From: Torreya grandis
Taxonomy: Eukaryota; Streptophyta; Pinopsida; Cupressales; Taxaceae
Direction: 5' to 3'
Assembly: GCA_037957365.1 (NCBI GenBank)
Contig: JARHVA010004254.1
Span: forward strand, 1,074,001 to 1,138,000
Length of the DNA: 64,000 bases
Made by a program: the position numbers and the translations under genes. Below the pieces are notes generated by a model. It was not told the DNA's origin and did not search any database. It worked only from the letters and a program-made list of their open reading frames with translations. The first letter of the stretch is position 1. Each line of letters begins with the position of its first letter. Below are positions 12,125-27,100 of this stretch, piece by piece.

Positions 12125-15100
12125 CTGTAATCAAATATGATATATCAGTAGAACATGTATCTCAGTCGACAGATATATTCATAGAGAGAAACTCCTGCTC
12201 GAACAAAAAGGAACATATACCAAAACAGTAAAATTTCGATTCAACAACAAACTAACCTGATAGCATCCAATAACCAAGACCATTGGATAGGTTGGATGAA
12301 AGACACATGAATGGAACTTATTTCCATTGCAGCTCAGCTCATGTATACATTCACCTGCATTTCCGCCACCAAGAGACCATACCCTCACTGAGTCCTCACT
12401 AACAGATGCCAAGAAATCTCCAGTTGAATCCCAGCAAACAGAGTGCACAGGCTTTGTATGTCTCTGCAAAACAATGACAGCTGGTATGTTAAACTATGAC
12501 CACATCCATATGAAAAATTTGGCAATTTATGAAGCAATTACAGACTATCTTAAAAAATCCGATGCAGATCAGATGTTGAAATTGATATTTGGGCAACCCT
12601 TTTGGTTTAATTCATATTTGTATATTAGCAAAAGTTAAGACATTCAATAAAAGTCCAATTCGTAAACCATAAATTCATTTATGTGGATCATAGCATATCA
12701 TATCACTCAAGTGCAGTGTATAACATATAATATTAAAATTAAATAAAAATTCAAGATAAGATGAACCATACCTGTAAAGAATGCAAACAATTTTCAGTAT
12801 CAACATCAAATATTGAGACAACATTGTCTGCAGCAGCAGCAAGCAGTTTACCAACTCGTGTTTGAAATCGCACTTGACTTGTACCACCCTGTAAGGTAAT
12901 CCAAACCAAACTTAAATACTTCAAATCAGTGTAGAAAATGTACAGCAGCCCAGCTGGTATAGAAGAGACATCATAAGAGCGGGAAAATGGTAACCTTTTG
13001 TTGATAGCTAACCTTAAATGTTCTGGTGCAAACACCCTGTTTAACATTCCAATAACGTATCTCGCTGTCTCCATCACAAGAGCAGAGGAGGTCTTCACTT
13101 TTCGGATGAAAATCAAGAGACATCACAGATTCTGAATGACCAGTAAATGTTCTCAAGGAGTAACTTGGCTGCAAACATTCAATATGTTATTAGTGCAAGC
13201 TCAACAATCATCTCTGTAAATCACCATGAGTGCATACATGGATGATACCTACTCACAAAGAAAACACCACCTCTGCCCAACTGAATCATCAACAGTAACA
13301 GACTACAAGATTTTATGTACCAGGATGGTACCTGGTAGCTCATATAATCTAGCAGCAGTGCTACTTACTACTTTAATTGTTGTGAATAGAATGAACTCAA
13401 TCCAATATAAGAGGTTCTAAAATGCTTTATCACACATTAAATGTCTTTTCACAATGAATTGCAGAAAATACAACTGAGATCGAAAACAAAACAAACTCGT
13501 ACGCCCATTGTTTCAAAACAAAAGTTACCGCAATCTTACTCGCAAGTCCTAGCCAAAATTTCCGAGTCTGAAAAAAGAGTTAAATTGTACTCTTTGAACA
13601 AATTTGGGCAAGACACCCAAGTTTGTGCAAGACTCTTGAGTCTGTTACGTCAGGCTTGTCAATGAGCCCACGGTTAGTTCTATAACCTATATAAGACCAA
13701 AAAATGCCAAAAAAATCCCTCAGTTTCACTTCTACAACTGCAGGGCAAGGGTTTATTTACAATAACGAACAGTTTTTTCTGAATAAGGGTGCTCTTTCTT
13801 CCCAAACTCATATTTTTGGTGACAGTTCCACATATTTGGTGGTGGTAGATCACGGTGATTGTAGCAGTCCTCACTTCACAATCCAGCAGTGAGGAGCACT
13901 TTCTAGGGAAAATTTGTGTCCATATGCAGTACCCAAATTGGAATGAAAAAATTATTGTGGGGTGAAAAGTCACCATTTTTTCTTAAATTTCAAATATTTT
14001 ATACATTTCTTAACACAATGACTGTAGGAGTCCTTTTTCCTTCTAATTCAGCAGTGGGGAGCACTTTCTAGGGGGGGAAATGCCCTCCTGCAGTACCAAA
14101 ATTGGAACGAAAAAAATCTCATGGCATGAAAAATTGCCAATTTTTCTCATTTTTCAAATATTTTATATATTTCCTAATTTGCTAAGGCTTACGCTGGGTC
14201 TTTTCCAAATCTGAGTCTAACTCCTACTCTAGACCTTGCCAAGTCCACGTCTGGCTATTATGATACCAAAAGCAAATGTAAATGGAAAGGGCTAGTTTGA
14301 GAAGGGGGCAAATAAAGTGTATTATAGATTTTAAAAGTATCAGTAGTATATGGCAGGGCAACAATATCAATGGCACCAATGTTAGCAAGGGACGCCCTTT
14401 GATCAAATAAGCCAACAATAAAATTATAATAACTTGTGAAAAAACTCAAGAAAAGATGGAAATCGAAGTAGAATCATGAAATGGAAGTCAGACGATTAAA
14501 AAGAGCATCTTGATAGCTTTCTAACAATACATCCCATATTGATCAATTTATGAAAGACAACTATGATTATTATAAAATAATGTCTGAAACCTAAAAACAG
14601 AGACAAGAAGAAGGAAGGGGCCAATTCAACCCACAAGCCACAGGGGCTCAGATGAGAGTCCAACTTAACCCACAAGGGTTAACTACTCACTAGCATAAAT
14701 AAGCATTTCCCTTCTCATTCCAACCAGATAATCTAACATGTCAGAACAGAGAAAATCCCTTCTTTTCGCAAGTAAAAAGGGAAATTTTCTATTAATGACA
14801 GCAGTTCATAGGGTGTTACATCAACATGATAAACAAAACAAAGCACAGAGAATGGCCTGCCGAAAAAACCAGATATGTCTCACTATAGAAGTGTGATGAC
14901 AACCCTTCACTGTAACAAATCCATATGGTCATACAAGAGCTTCAAGAAGTAGCAATGCTTTCAGTTTTAAAACCCATACGACTGCAGCAAAATGAGAATG
15001 TATTCTTGAGAACAAAGCAAAGAGAAAAACATAAATTGTGATTATAGCCCCTACTGGCACCCAGATTACTGATCTGAAAGGAAATATTGGAGTAGATAAA

Positions 15101-18100
15101 TAGACAGAGGAGACTGCAAACTACAAAGGGAGCTGCTTCAGGCAAAGGATTTACAGAGGCATGTTTCCCACTTGAATCTTGAGTCGACAATGTTCCAGCT
15201 CAATGTTAGTAGAATAATCTATGTATTTTTGGCGGGAATTTCAATCCCTTTTCTCCTATATGTAGGCATGTGTGACCAGCTTACACCATGTATTGATCTA
15301 GACAAAAGCCTTGCTTCTGCATGTCAAAATCACTAATATGACTCATCTCAATTTGTTTAGTTCATCAAAATTCTGTTTTCTTACACAACATTGTCCTATT
15401 TTATCCCCTTTTTAATGTTTTCTAGGATCATATGATGCACTAGAATTTTTGTATACAATTATAAATGTTCCAGCTCAAAATCTTCATTCTTATACAAAAA
15501 ATTAACTGGGGCATACGTCACAATGGAGTCTAATGGTACCACATTCATAGTTACTAAAATAGGAGAGGTGTGTGTTATAATTCAGATCAAGGGATATGAA
15601 ATTGTATAGTGACATTGTCTATATCCCAAACCCTGACTATTCTATCAAAAAAGAAAGTAACCAAGCAAGCTGAGTTTCAGTAACTTCAATCCTATACATA
15701 AAATAATCTGGGGCATACATCATGATGGAAATTAATGTTACCACATTCATAGTTACAAAACTAGGAGAGAGATGTGTTAAAATTCAGATCAACAGGAATG
15801 AAATTGTTTACTGACATTGTTTGCATCCCAAACCCTGACTGTTCTATCAAAAGACGATGTAGCCAAGCGAGCTGAGTTTGGACTGAAACGCACATCTGTA
15901 ATCAAAAAGTTATGCTCTTCAAGGGTACTTTCCAATTTTAGCGTATCCATATTCCACAACACTGCCTGTATTTCCAAATAACATTTAACATAATAAGTCA
16001 TCACACTCCAATTTGTTTGCCAAGGCAATTAGAAGTTACTTGCACACAGAAAAGAATCAGCTAATACCTTCTTCTCATGTCCAGCACTGGCTAGTAATTT
16101 ACCATCTGAAGAGAAATGGCAGCATATAACTTTATTTGTACTAGCCTTTATCAAACCAACCTCATCAAAAGAAAACACTGCCAAGAGAAATATGTTAAAA
16201 GCAATATCTATATATTTTGAACAACATCAAATTTCATACATCTAATTAGTACCAGCATATCACAATGCAAAGTTTAACAACCTCAATATATCTCAATAAA
16301 AACTTTAACAACCTCATTTAAAGATAAAATATTAAAAACACAATTTCCCTATTCTTTGCTTTGTGCAGCATTCATAGCATGCACTAATCTCCACCCTTCA
16401 ACAACCACAACTTGAAATTCTTTCCATACCTTTACTATCTGTGGATCGTCCAGCTGTATCATCATGAGACAAGAATGACTCTACATTGTCATCCAACGAT
16501 CCATCCTCCCCATAACGATCCATATCAGCCTGTTATTCAAAAAAATTATCATTCTGCTGCCAAAATTGACGGCTTATGGGACTGCACACAACAAATGGAA
16601 TGCTGTGCTAAGGACTTTGATGGCTAGGTTTAAATTTAAGCTCAAATATTAAACCCATGATGAAGTATCACATGAAGAGTTCTGGAAAAGTTTGAAGTTC
16701 TCACCAAATGGTTTGATGGGGACGCAAGTGCCCCATCTGACCCATACAAAATTAAAGGTTTTGATGAACTACCACTGTGCTGCAACGCACCAGCCATGGA
16801 TATGACATCGCCAGGGGTATTACTTGATGGTGTTGAGGGAGCAGAACTTGGGGAAGGTCCAGTATTATTCACTGTTCCAGAACTAATTGCAGGACCAGAG
16901 GAGGAACCAGGCTGCTTTCTTTTCCTACCAGCTTGACCTTTGGAAGAAGCCTTTCATTATTACAACATAGGCACGTTTATAATTGATTAGAGGACACACA
17001 AAGAAAATTTTAGAGTCTCACATTCCAATCAAGTCTCATCATGAAAGTCATAATAACATAAAATACTAAATTCTTAAAATTAGAATCATTCACTAAAGGG
17101 TGTTCAGAACTAGATCTCATCAACAAATACAGTCTGACAAAAATAGTGCTCAGAATAGGAATCTCTCACTTATAAACATAACATATTACAATGATATGGG
17201 ATCCAGACATTCAGACTACCAACTTCAATTACCTTCCCTGTACCAGTACTGTTGGTGCTGGGACTTGGCTCCATCACACCGTATACCTGATCATTTCCAC
17301 GAAAGGAGTTTGACAAGCTGCTGTCAATTGTAAGAGCAGTTCCACTCTTATCCTGCTGATGAGGATGAGCCACTTGAGACTGCTGTGTTGAATTGGCATG
17401 CTGGGTAAGATGTTGTTGCTGCTGCTGCTGCTGTTGATGTTGTTGTCGCTGCTGAAAAGCTAATTTCATCTGCAATTACCCAAATTTGCTTAGGATTAAG
17501 AGATATGAATGCTCAGAAGCAATTGAAAGAGGGTAACTACGCTGGTATTTCCAAGACACAACCATACACACCTAATGTTAAAACTAATAAAATTGGCAGC
17601 ATAAAAAGAAGATAGGTAAAACGCAGAAGAAAGAAGGGATCTCTGAATAAAGTACATGGAAGGTAGTCTAAATGGACGGTTATTTCTGGACCATGCTACT
17701 TCCCAAGGTTTGTCTTTTTTTATTAGTAAAGTAGGATATTGTATTCTATTAAACAAAAGTAATTACATCAAAACCAGATGCCCATATGTTCAGAGAATGG
17801 CAGGTGCTTCAAATAATAACAAAATCGTATAGACTTGAAAGTATTACATATACTTCAACTATTACTTAGGAATGGGGACTGAGATACCCTAGCGATATAG
17901 TCCCTTACACAAGATATACAAAATAGAAATTTACAGACAGTGGAGTCAAACAAAACCATGTCATAATTCTAAAACAAATCACGATGAATATCACCATTCA
18001 TTAAATTGTTGAAAAGAATATAGACTCCCACATTTTATAAATATGTCAAGTATGACATCCGCTTATCCCACAAAAACAGAAGGCTGGTGTTTGCAACAGC

Positions 18101-21100
18101 AAAACTATTCTATAGCTGGGGGGAGGTCCATGAAGTTCATAATGGAGGGACATGCAGGTTCCAAGGCATGCAGTTTGGCCGTTCCTAGCATGGTAGTTTG
18201 CTGTCACTTGCATCCTTGACCAATGGCTCCCATAGTCCAGTCCACTGTGTTGTGGACAAAGTGCCTGAACCCCCAACTAGAGTTCAATTCATTTAGCGGC
18301 ATGAGCCTGGAGAAGAAGCTCCATGATCAGACCTGGACTACTTCTCAAGGGTTGTCATAAAAAGCAATAATATTTATTTTCTTGAGAGTTCTGAGATTTC
18401 TTTCTAATCAGTACGTCTAAAATAACATTCCTCAGTTCTTGACTAGAGGCAATGGAAAAAATGATGAATATTCCTGTCATGCAATACATTATTGACAAAG
18501 GACTTTAGTTCTTAACTTACTCAACCATGCAAATGTGCACCACCACAGAAGGCGTCAATATCAAGAACAGCTCTCTAACACAAGTGCACACCCCTGTTTG
18601 CTCTTTGGTCAAGTAGGAATGAACCGAACCAGTCATAGTCAAGGCCAATAACCTTAGTTCCCAAGAGGCATGTATTCATCATCTTGTGATCAATTACTTG
18701 ATTTGGCTCAAGTGAAATATTTTATAACCAATTTTTAATAAACTTATATTCAATATTATATTAACAACCTAGCTGAGTTATAAACGCAGCAAGTGCAATT
18801 ATAGTGATGAAGGGGCTGTGGAATATCATGTTGAATACGACAAAAATGCCTGACAACATACAAATGGTAAGAAACTTCTCATTTTTGTTCGACTTTAGAG
18901 TTCCTGACATTTGCTTCCAATGAAGGACAAAAGACTAAACCAATCCAGCTTGACCCCAAGCAGACCTGAGCTTGACCATCTTGACAAAATTTTCAAATTT
19001 ATCTTTAAATGGTGCTTCTAAAAGGAACCCTACTAAAGAAGGTGAAGGAGAGCCAATAAGAAATCCCTCAACTATATATAATGGAAAGGACATGATAGTT
19101 GGAGAATAACCACCTCCTTTTTAACTCCATTGACAGCAGAATTAATTTATGTGAACATCACATATTCTCATAAACACAACTCTCTTTATTATGTGTATTG
19201 ATCTATTACAAGCTTTATTTTAGTTTTTTTAGTTTGGTAAATTTCCCTTATGAGGTGACCTTTGGCTTAGATGCCACGACCAAAGGGTTATCTCTTCCAT
19301 CCCCTGAGACTTGCACCAGGCCTCATTCATTAGAGTATGCCAAACCAACGAGTTAGATGTGGTATTTTATCCAATTTCAACACTTTAACGAGTCTCGTGG
19401 GGATTTGAACCCATGGTTCCACTTTAAAAGCCCCACTACTTTTATCACTTGAGCTCATCCTATTCAACTATTACAATGCTCATTTACTCAACTACATCTA
19501 ATTTTTTTTAGCATAAGTTATCATCCTTGACAACTACGAGGTAAGGATCCATAGGATAATGTAGCGCTTGATCCAAAGCTTCCATGCTCTCTATAGACAT
19601 CCAATTCCTACAACTATCGTGCCGAAATTGCATATTTGAACAACTTTTCTCAATAACACACAAACTGGACCAAAATCACCAAAACGCTATAATTTGGTCG
19701 CACATGCACCAATTCGCGTCCGTGTATCCCTAATTGAGGCAATGCATTTTATGGAATTGTTATCTTCTCCTAATTCACTTCAAGTCAAATTGCAACTAAC
19801 CAAAATGATGCTCTAGACCACTACAATCCTCTAATTCAGCCACACACGTCACATGCATGTGCCAATTCGTGTCTATAATGCCCTAAATGGGATATTACCC
19901 TGTATGCAATTGACACCTTCCTCTAATTCGGCTTCAGTCAAATTATGACTAAGTAAATTGATATTTCCAACCAATTTGATTAAACAAACCACCTATTTCC
20001 AAGAATTGTAAAAAGCCTAAATAAAATCATTTAAGCAAAGCAAATTTTGATTAAGAGCTTAATTGAGAAATGCATGGAAAGTAATTTGTTATGCCCTTAA
20101 CCATTGGTGTCTCTAGGAATATGTGTGGCCGACTTGTGGCTTACATACCTCTTTTATTTACTTGTTACATTTCTCTTTGTTCTTATACAGATCGACCTAT
20201 GGAATAACCTTGATTAAGTAGACTATATATAGGAGATAGTGGTTAGTCTTTATTCATTATGTTAAGTATTCTGCTATTAGTGCATTGTTGTGGAGGTTGC
20301 CCCCTCGAAGTGGCTTTGCTATATTATCCAGTATTTTGTTCTGTTGTCAATTATTGTTGTGTGATCTCTCATATTTGTTTATTATGTGCGATATAATATC
20401 ATTATGCACGAACATCTAAGTAATTTCATTACAAGTGGTATTAGAGCTTTGATTTAGGCAAGTTTCCTATAGCGTTTTTTCGGATTTGGCGAGACATGGC
20501 TTCTGAGAACGGTGGGAGCGAAAAAACATAACTTGCAATCCGAGAAGAATTAATTTTTTCCATCAGCACAGTTTTGCTCGAAACGTTTTTTTTGAAAAAA
20601 AAATTTAAAAATAAATATGGAAAAATAATTTCCCTTTGCACAATTGCAGTTATTGGATTCGTCTCAATGAGACGATCGCAACGGTATATTCTGTCGGTAC
20701 TTTTTTTGAACCAAAATTTTTACCCTAGTGCACAAAGGCAGTTGTTGGGTTTGTCTTGACAAGAAGATCGCAACGGTACCATTTCCTAGTACACTTTTTT
20801 CGAGGTAAAAACCCTCCTAGGGTTTGTATATGGTAGGTCCGAGTACTCAAGGAAAAAAAAGGGGGCAAGAAACTCCTAAGACTCTTGCTAATGACATGAA
20901 ATCTAGAACCTCAAATCTGACGATTTCTCAGCTTCAAGCGGACATAAAGAACTTGGTGAGGCATGATGACTTTGTTGTAGTCCAAGCTGATGTTTCAGGG
21001 ATGCGCGGACAGATTAATGGGGTTCACAATGAATTGCAGATATCACTACGCAATTTGCTACCTTTACATCTCAGTTTCAGCCCAACAACCCTCCACTTCA

Positions 21101-24100
21101 GCATTCAAATCCTCCTCTCAACAACTCCCATGCTGGTATGAAACCGATGTTGCCAAAAGTGGACATGCATAAGTTCAATAGTAAGGATCCTCTCACTTGG
21201 ATTACCCAAATTGAGAATTTATTTGAGTTGTATCAAACCCCTAATTCTCAGAAGGTGATAGTAGCATCCTTGTATTTGGAACCTAAGCAATTCATTTGAT
21301 ATCGCTGGTTTTGTGCTGAAAAGAAAAAGAATGGTGCTCCTGTTACATGGTTTATTTTCACAGAGGAGTTGTTAGCTCATTATCGAAAGAATGTCTCTGA
21401 TAACTATTTCAACCAATTAGCCAAGATATGGCAAACAAAAACTGTGAAATATTATATTCATCAGTTTCAAAATCTCTCTTTATGAGTGGAAGATATCACT
21501 GAGGAAAATTTGACTAATCTGTTTTTGGGTGGCCTCAAAGATAGCACCAATTCGAGGTTCGAATGTTTAACCCAATATCTATATCAGAAGCTATTCCTAG
21601 GGCACGTATGATAGAAGAAAAATAGATGGTCAAAAGGAAAACTTTCACTACTAGTCGTGATCGCAACTTTTCATCACCATCATTTCCACAACCAACCAGA
21701 TTAACAAAACAAATTGAGAAGCAAGCTAAAGGGTTGTGTTATGGTTGTGACAGCAAATGAAGCAAAGGCCATGGTTGTGCTGAAAAGAAGTTGTTTTACA
21801 TTGAAAATGTCAATGGCAATGAAGATGATGAAAAAATACATGATAAAGATGCAAAAGTCCCTGAGAAGGAATCTGAAGACTCAGCCTACTATTTTTTGTC
21901 ATGCCCTTTCAGGTATTAGTACTCCCCAAACTCTTAAGGTGATGGGTTTCCTTAAGAAACAGAAGGTCATTGTCTTGATTAATTCTGAGAGCACACAACT
22001 TCATCCACAGTAAGTTGGTTGCTCGTTTGAACTGTTTCATTTATCCAGCTCCAGAATTTTCGATTATGATTGAAAATGGTGGTACTATTAGTTGTTCAGG
22101 TAAATGTCATAGTATTAAGTTGGTCATGGGAGACTACTTATTGGATTCTCCTATGTTTGTTATTCCCATGGGTGGAGCTGATATTGTTCTAGGAGTCCAA
22201 TGGCTCACCACTTTGGGCACTATTGAGATGAATTTCCAAAAATTATTCATGCATTTTCATTCTGAAGATAGGACATTTGAGCTAAAAGGATTAAGGGCTA
22301 AATCTCCACAACTTGTTAGCTCCCATCAAATGACAAAGATTCTCCGCAAGGGAGCTAAGGGATTTGTAGCTCGCTTGTTTTCCATGGAAGTACAGCCAAC
22401 TCAACAATCTCCACCTCTTGATCTGCAACAAGTGATTGATGCCCATTCTGTTGTTTTTGACGACATGCCAAAAGGACTTCCACCTAGCCGCACACATGAT
22501 CATCCTATCACACTTATTCCTGGCAGTACACCACCCAACATCAGGGCATACAAGTATTACTATGCCCAAAAAAGTGAAATTGAAAAGCCATTTGTTGCTA
22601 CCCATGTCTACCCATGTCAAGATTAAGGCTACCCATGTCTTATTAATGCTATCATGCTCATTTTTTTTCTTTATCTCAGCCATTTGTTGCTAGTACAGTA
22701 GCTGCTACTTTTTTCAATACAGCTTTGAAACTGCATGGGACCCCTAAGATCATTGTCAGTGATAAAGATCCCATTTTTACTAGTAATTTTTGGACTGAGT
22801 TATTTACATGTTTGGGCACCCAGTTGGCTCATAGTTCATCCTATCATCCTCAATCTGATTGATAAACTTAGGTAGTCAACAAATGTCTGGAAGGATATCT
22901 CTGTTTTGTTTCTGATAAACAGGATAAGTTCATTCGCTGCCACTTGTTGAATGGTGGTATAATACTTATGTTCATAGTTCTTCCAAAATGTCTCCTTTTG
23001 TGGCACCATATGGATACCACTCTCCATCCATCACTTCAACCTTGAAGGTCCATCATAAGGTTCATGTAGTTGAAGAACAAATTCACCATCAACATGTGGT
23101 CCTTGCAAGTTTGCATGAAAATTTAGCTATGGCCCAAAATCACATGAAGCAATAGACAGATCAACACAAAAGTGAGAGGCATTTTGACATTAGTGATTGG
23201 GTCTTTGTTCGCTTGCAGCGATACAAACAAATGTCGTTGAAGTAACAAAAAAAGAATAACAAGCTGTCCCCTAAGTATTATGGACCTTATCTGATCTTGT
23301 AGAAAATTGGTAGTATGGCCTACAAGTTAGAGTTTCCTTCATCCACTCGCATACATCCAGTGTTTCATGTATCATGCCTGAAGAAAGTCATTGGACACAG
23401 AGTTGTCATTCAAACAGAATTATCAGAATTGGATGAGAAAGACAGAGTTGTTCTTGATCTTGAGGCGATCCTTCACGAACGCACGAAGCAACTGCGTTCC
23501 CCAGCAATTACAGAGTACTTGATCAAATGGAAGAATCTGCCATGTGAAGATCCCACTTGGGAGGATGAAGCATTTGTGTAGCAACATCTAGAGTTGCCAC
23601 AACGTTGAAGACAACATTGTTTTGAAGGGGAGGGGCTTGTTATGCCCTTAACCATTGGTGTGTCTAGGGATAAGTGTAGCCGACTTGTGGCTTGCATACC
23701 TTTTTTATTTACTTGTTACATTTCTCTATGTTCTTAGATAGGTCGGCCTATGGAATAACCTTGACTAAGTAGACTATATATAGGTGGTAATGGTTAGACT
23801 TTATTCATTATGTTAAGTATTATGCTAATAGTGCATTGTTGTGGAGGTTGCTCTCTCGAAGTGGCTTTGCTATATTATCCAATATTTTGTTCTGCTGCCA
23901 ATTATTGTTGTGTGATCTCTCATATTTGTTTATTTTGTGCGATATAATATCATTCTGTGCGAACATCTAAGTAATTTCATTACATAATTGAATATCTATT
24001 ACTGAAATTTCATAATTCAAAATATCTGAGCCATGATGTCACTCATGACATCATCACAGGGGTGTCATCCACAAAGCATTTATGGAGATAAATATCAAGA

Positions 24101-27100
24101 TTAAGGCTACCCATGTCTTATTAATGCTCCATTCTTCTACATATTGATGACCATATTTATTATTTGTCCCTCCAAAATTGAATGGATTGGTGACCCTCCA
24201 TCTTGATCTTGAGATGGCAGGGCAAAAATCAGTTAGCTCATTTTGGAAAAGCTATAAATACATGAGCCATGGCCATAACCTTTAAGCTTTTTTTGCGTAA
24301 TGTTATTATGTAGGAATAGCTTCAACAAGCTCTTTTCAGTGTAGAAAAACTATGCAAAATTATCACTAGAGAGCTTCACTCATCATTTCAATATTGATCA
24401 AATCAAGAGCCAAAGCCATTAGTGCAAGGAGAGATGTATGAAGACTCTTGTGCTACCGCATTGACGAAGACTTGGAGCACCAAATCTAGGCACAAATACG
24501 TTTAATGGACTGATCTTGGAGGGCCACTTGGAGAGGGCATTGTCCATGTTTTCTTGTCTAAGCTTCTTGACTCCATTGATCCACACCCCTCATTTAAATA
24601 CATGAGCCATGGCCATAACCTTTAAGCTTTTTTTTGTGTAATGTTATTATGTAAGAATAGCTTCAACAAGCTCTTTTTGGTGTATAAAAACTATGCAAAA
24701 TTATCACCAGAGAGCTTCACTCATCCTTTCAACATTGATCAAATCAAGAGCCAAAGCCATTGGTGCAAGGAGAGATGTATGAAGACACTTGTGCTACCGC
24801 ATTGACGAAGACTTGGAGCACCAAATCTGGGCACAAACACGTTTAATGGACCGATCTTGGAGGAGAGCCACTTGGGGAAGGCATTATCCATGTTCTCTTG
24901 TCTAAGCTTTTTGACTCCATTGATCCACGCCCCTCGAGGGAGTAGGCCTAGCACGTTATGTTCTTTATGCTTTGTCATTTGTCTTTTGACTTAAACGCAT
25001 GAACTAACTTGCTCCGCAATCCTATTCTACATTTTGGCACAGCCCGCATGACTCTCTTTGCTACTTCAAGACATTCATCCCCTAGCTTACATATCAGTCA
25101 TGCTATCCATCCATTTACCCAACATATGTGACTACTTCTATATTGATTAAGGACGTGCATCTCCTAAATCAATCTCTAGTATCTAGTCATGCATCAACCA
25201 TAAATAGAGATAAATCAACAATCTGTATGCTAATTAAGGATGTGCATCTCCTAACGTTAGCATACATTATCATATCAGAATCATGACAAACAAATACACA
25301 TCTATCTCCATATTATGATCCAATCTTCCCCCCATGAACATATTGTTACCTTGGTTCTTCACACAAGACTATTTTTAGCCTCGTTTATCCGTTTTCGAGT
25401 ATATATCTTGTCACATCTCTGATTATTCCATTTTTTTACCTCTCTTGCTAAATTACGTGTTTCTTTCTTTTGATCAAGGGTTGGCCCATCAAAAGTATAA
25501 TTTTGCCATTCTTCCCTCAAGGGGGCATCATGGACCACTCAAATGCTATTTGGGACATTTTCGTAACCCCGATTTTCTAAAACTTGTGTAGAATTTAATA
25601 GAAGGCGGGAACGAATTTTTTTCTAATTATGATCATTTTAGGCGATCTTTTTATTCTTTGAAAATCCATTGCTTCTACCAAATGTCTCGCCACGCCTTCT
25701 CAAACAAGAAAAAAATATACACATCCAATTCCTATCACTATCATGCCAAAATTGCATATCTGAACAACTTTTTGCAATAACACACGAACTGGACCAAAAT
25801 CACCAAAACGCTATAATTTGGTTGCACATGTCATGCACATGCGCCAATTTGAGTCTGTGTATCCATGATTGGGGCAATGCATTTTATGGAATTGTTATCT
25901 TCTCCTAATTCACTTCAAGTCAAATTGCAACTAAGCAAAATGATGCTTTGGACCACTAAATCCTCTAATTCAGTTGCACACGTCACGTGCATATGCCAAT
26001 TCGTGTCTATAATGAACACCTTCCTCTAATTCACCTTCAGTCAAATTACAACTAAGTAAATTGACATTTCCGACTAGTTTGATTAAACAAGCCACCAATT
26101 TCCAAGAATTGTAAAAAGCCCAAGTAAAATCCTTTAAGCAAAGCAAATTAGATTACGAGCTTAAGTGAGAAATCCATGGAAAGCTATTGAATATTTACTA
26201 TTAGAAATTCATAATTCAAAATATTTGGGCCATGATGTTACCCATGACATCATCACAGAGGTGTCATCCACAAAGCATTAATGGAGATAAATATCAGTAT
26301 TAAGACTACCCATGCCTTATATGTATCGAAAAAAAGACTACCCATGCCTTATTAATGCTTCGTTCTTTCAAATATTGATAACCATATTTATTGTTTGTCC
26401 CTCCAAAATTGAATGGATTTGTGACCCCTTGATCTTGAGATGGAGGGCCAAAAATCAATTAGCTTATTTTGAAAAAGCTATAAATACATGAGCCATGGCC
26501 ACAACCTTTAAGCTTTTTTTGTGTAATATTATTATGCAACAATAGCTTCAACAAGATCTTTTTGGTGTATAAAAACTATGCAAAATTATCACTAGAGAGC
26601 TTCACTCATCCTTTTAACATTGATCAAATCAAGAGCCAAAGCCATTGGTGCAAGGAGAGATGTATGGAGACGCTTGTGCTACCGCATTGATGAAGACTTA
26701 GAGCACCAAATCCGAGCACAAACACGTTTAATGGACCGATCTTGGAGGAGGGCCACTTGGGGAAGGCATTGTCCATGTTTTCTTGTCTAAGCTTCTTAAT
26801 TCCATTGATCCACGCCCCTCAAGAGAGTAGGCCTAGCACATTATGTTCATTATGCTTTGTCATTTGCCTTATATCTTAAACACGTGAACTAACTTCCTCT
26901 GCAATCCTATTCTACACTTTCAACCCTTCGAAGGAATCGATGTCAAAGTATATGCCGGAGTATAATGAGTGTAGGTAGTCTTTCTTAATAAAGTCGACAT
27001 TATTCAACTTATGTTGTTACTAGTAGGCATTTGGTAGGTACCAAATGCCTACGTTCAGTTACACAATTGGGGTAACAGCCAACCATCACATTTTGGTATT

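Larger units (their letters stand above)
20087..23984 (+). mobile_element. Ty3/gypsy chromovirus-like element with both LTRs and TAATT target duplication
   Basis: LTRs of 347 bp each (20087-20433 and 23638-23984) start TGTTATGCCCTTAACC and end ATTTCATTACA. TAATT flanks both sides (20082-20086 and 23985-23989). The PBS TGGTATTAGAGC is at 20436, and a purine run GAAGGGGAGGGGC precedes the 3' LTR. The interior keeps gag, a zinc knuckle, protease, the very start of RT, the end of the integrase core and a C-terminal chromodomain. RT catalytic core, RNase H and the integrase N-terminus are deleted. It inserted in sense orientation to the window, antisense to LEUNIG. Confidence 0.93.

Noticed and set aside
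12327..12638. 103-codon plus-strand open frame over LEUNIG exon 17
   Set aside because: It is antisense to the WD40-coding exon and is a shadow.
22291..22683. A 130-codon minus-strand open frame inside the gypsy element
   Set aside because: It is antisense to the protease/RT frame, which matches a known family; the minus frame matches nothing.
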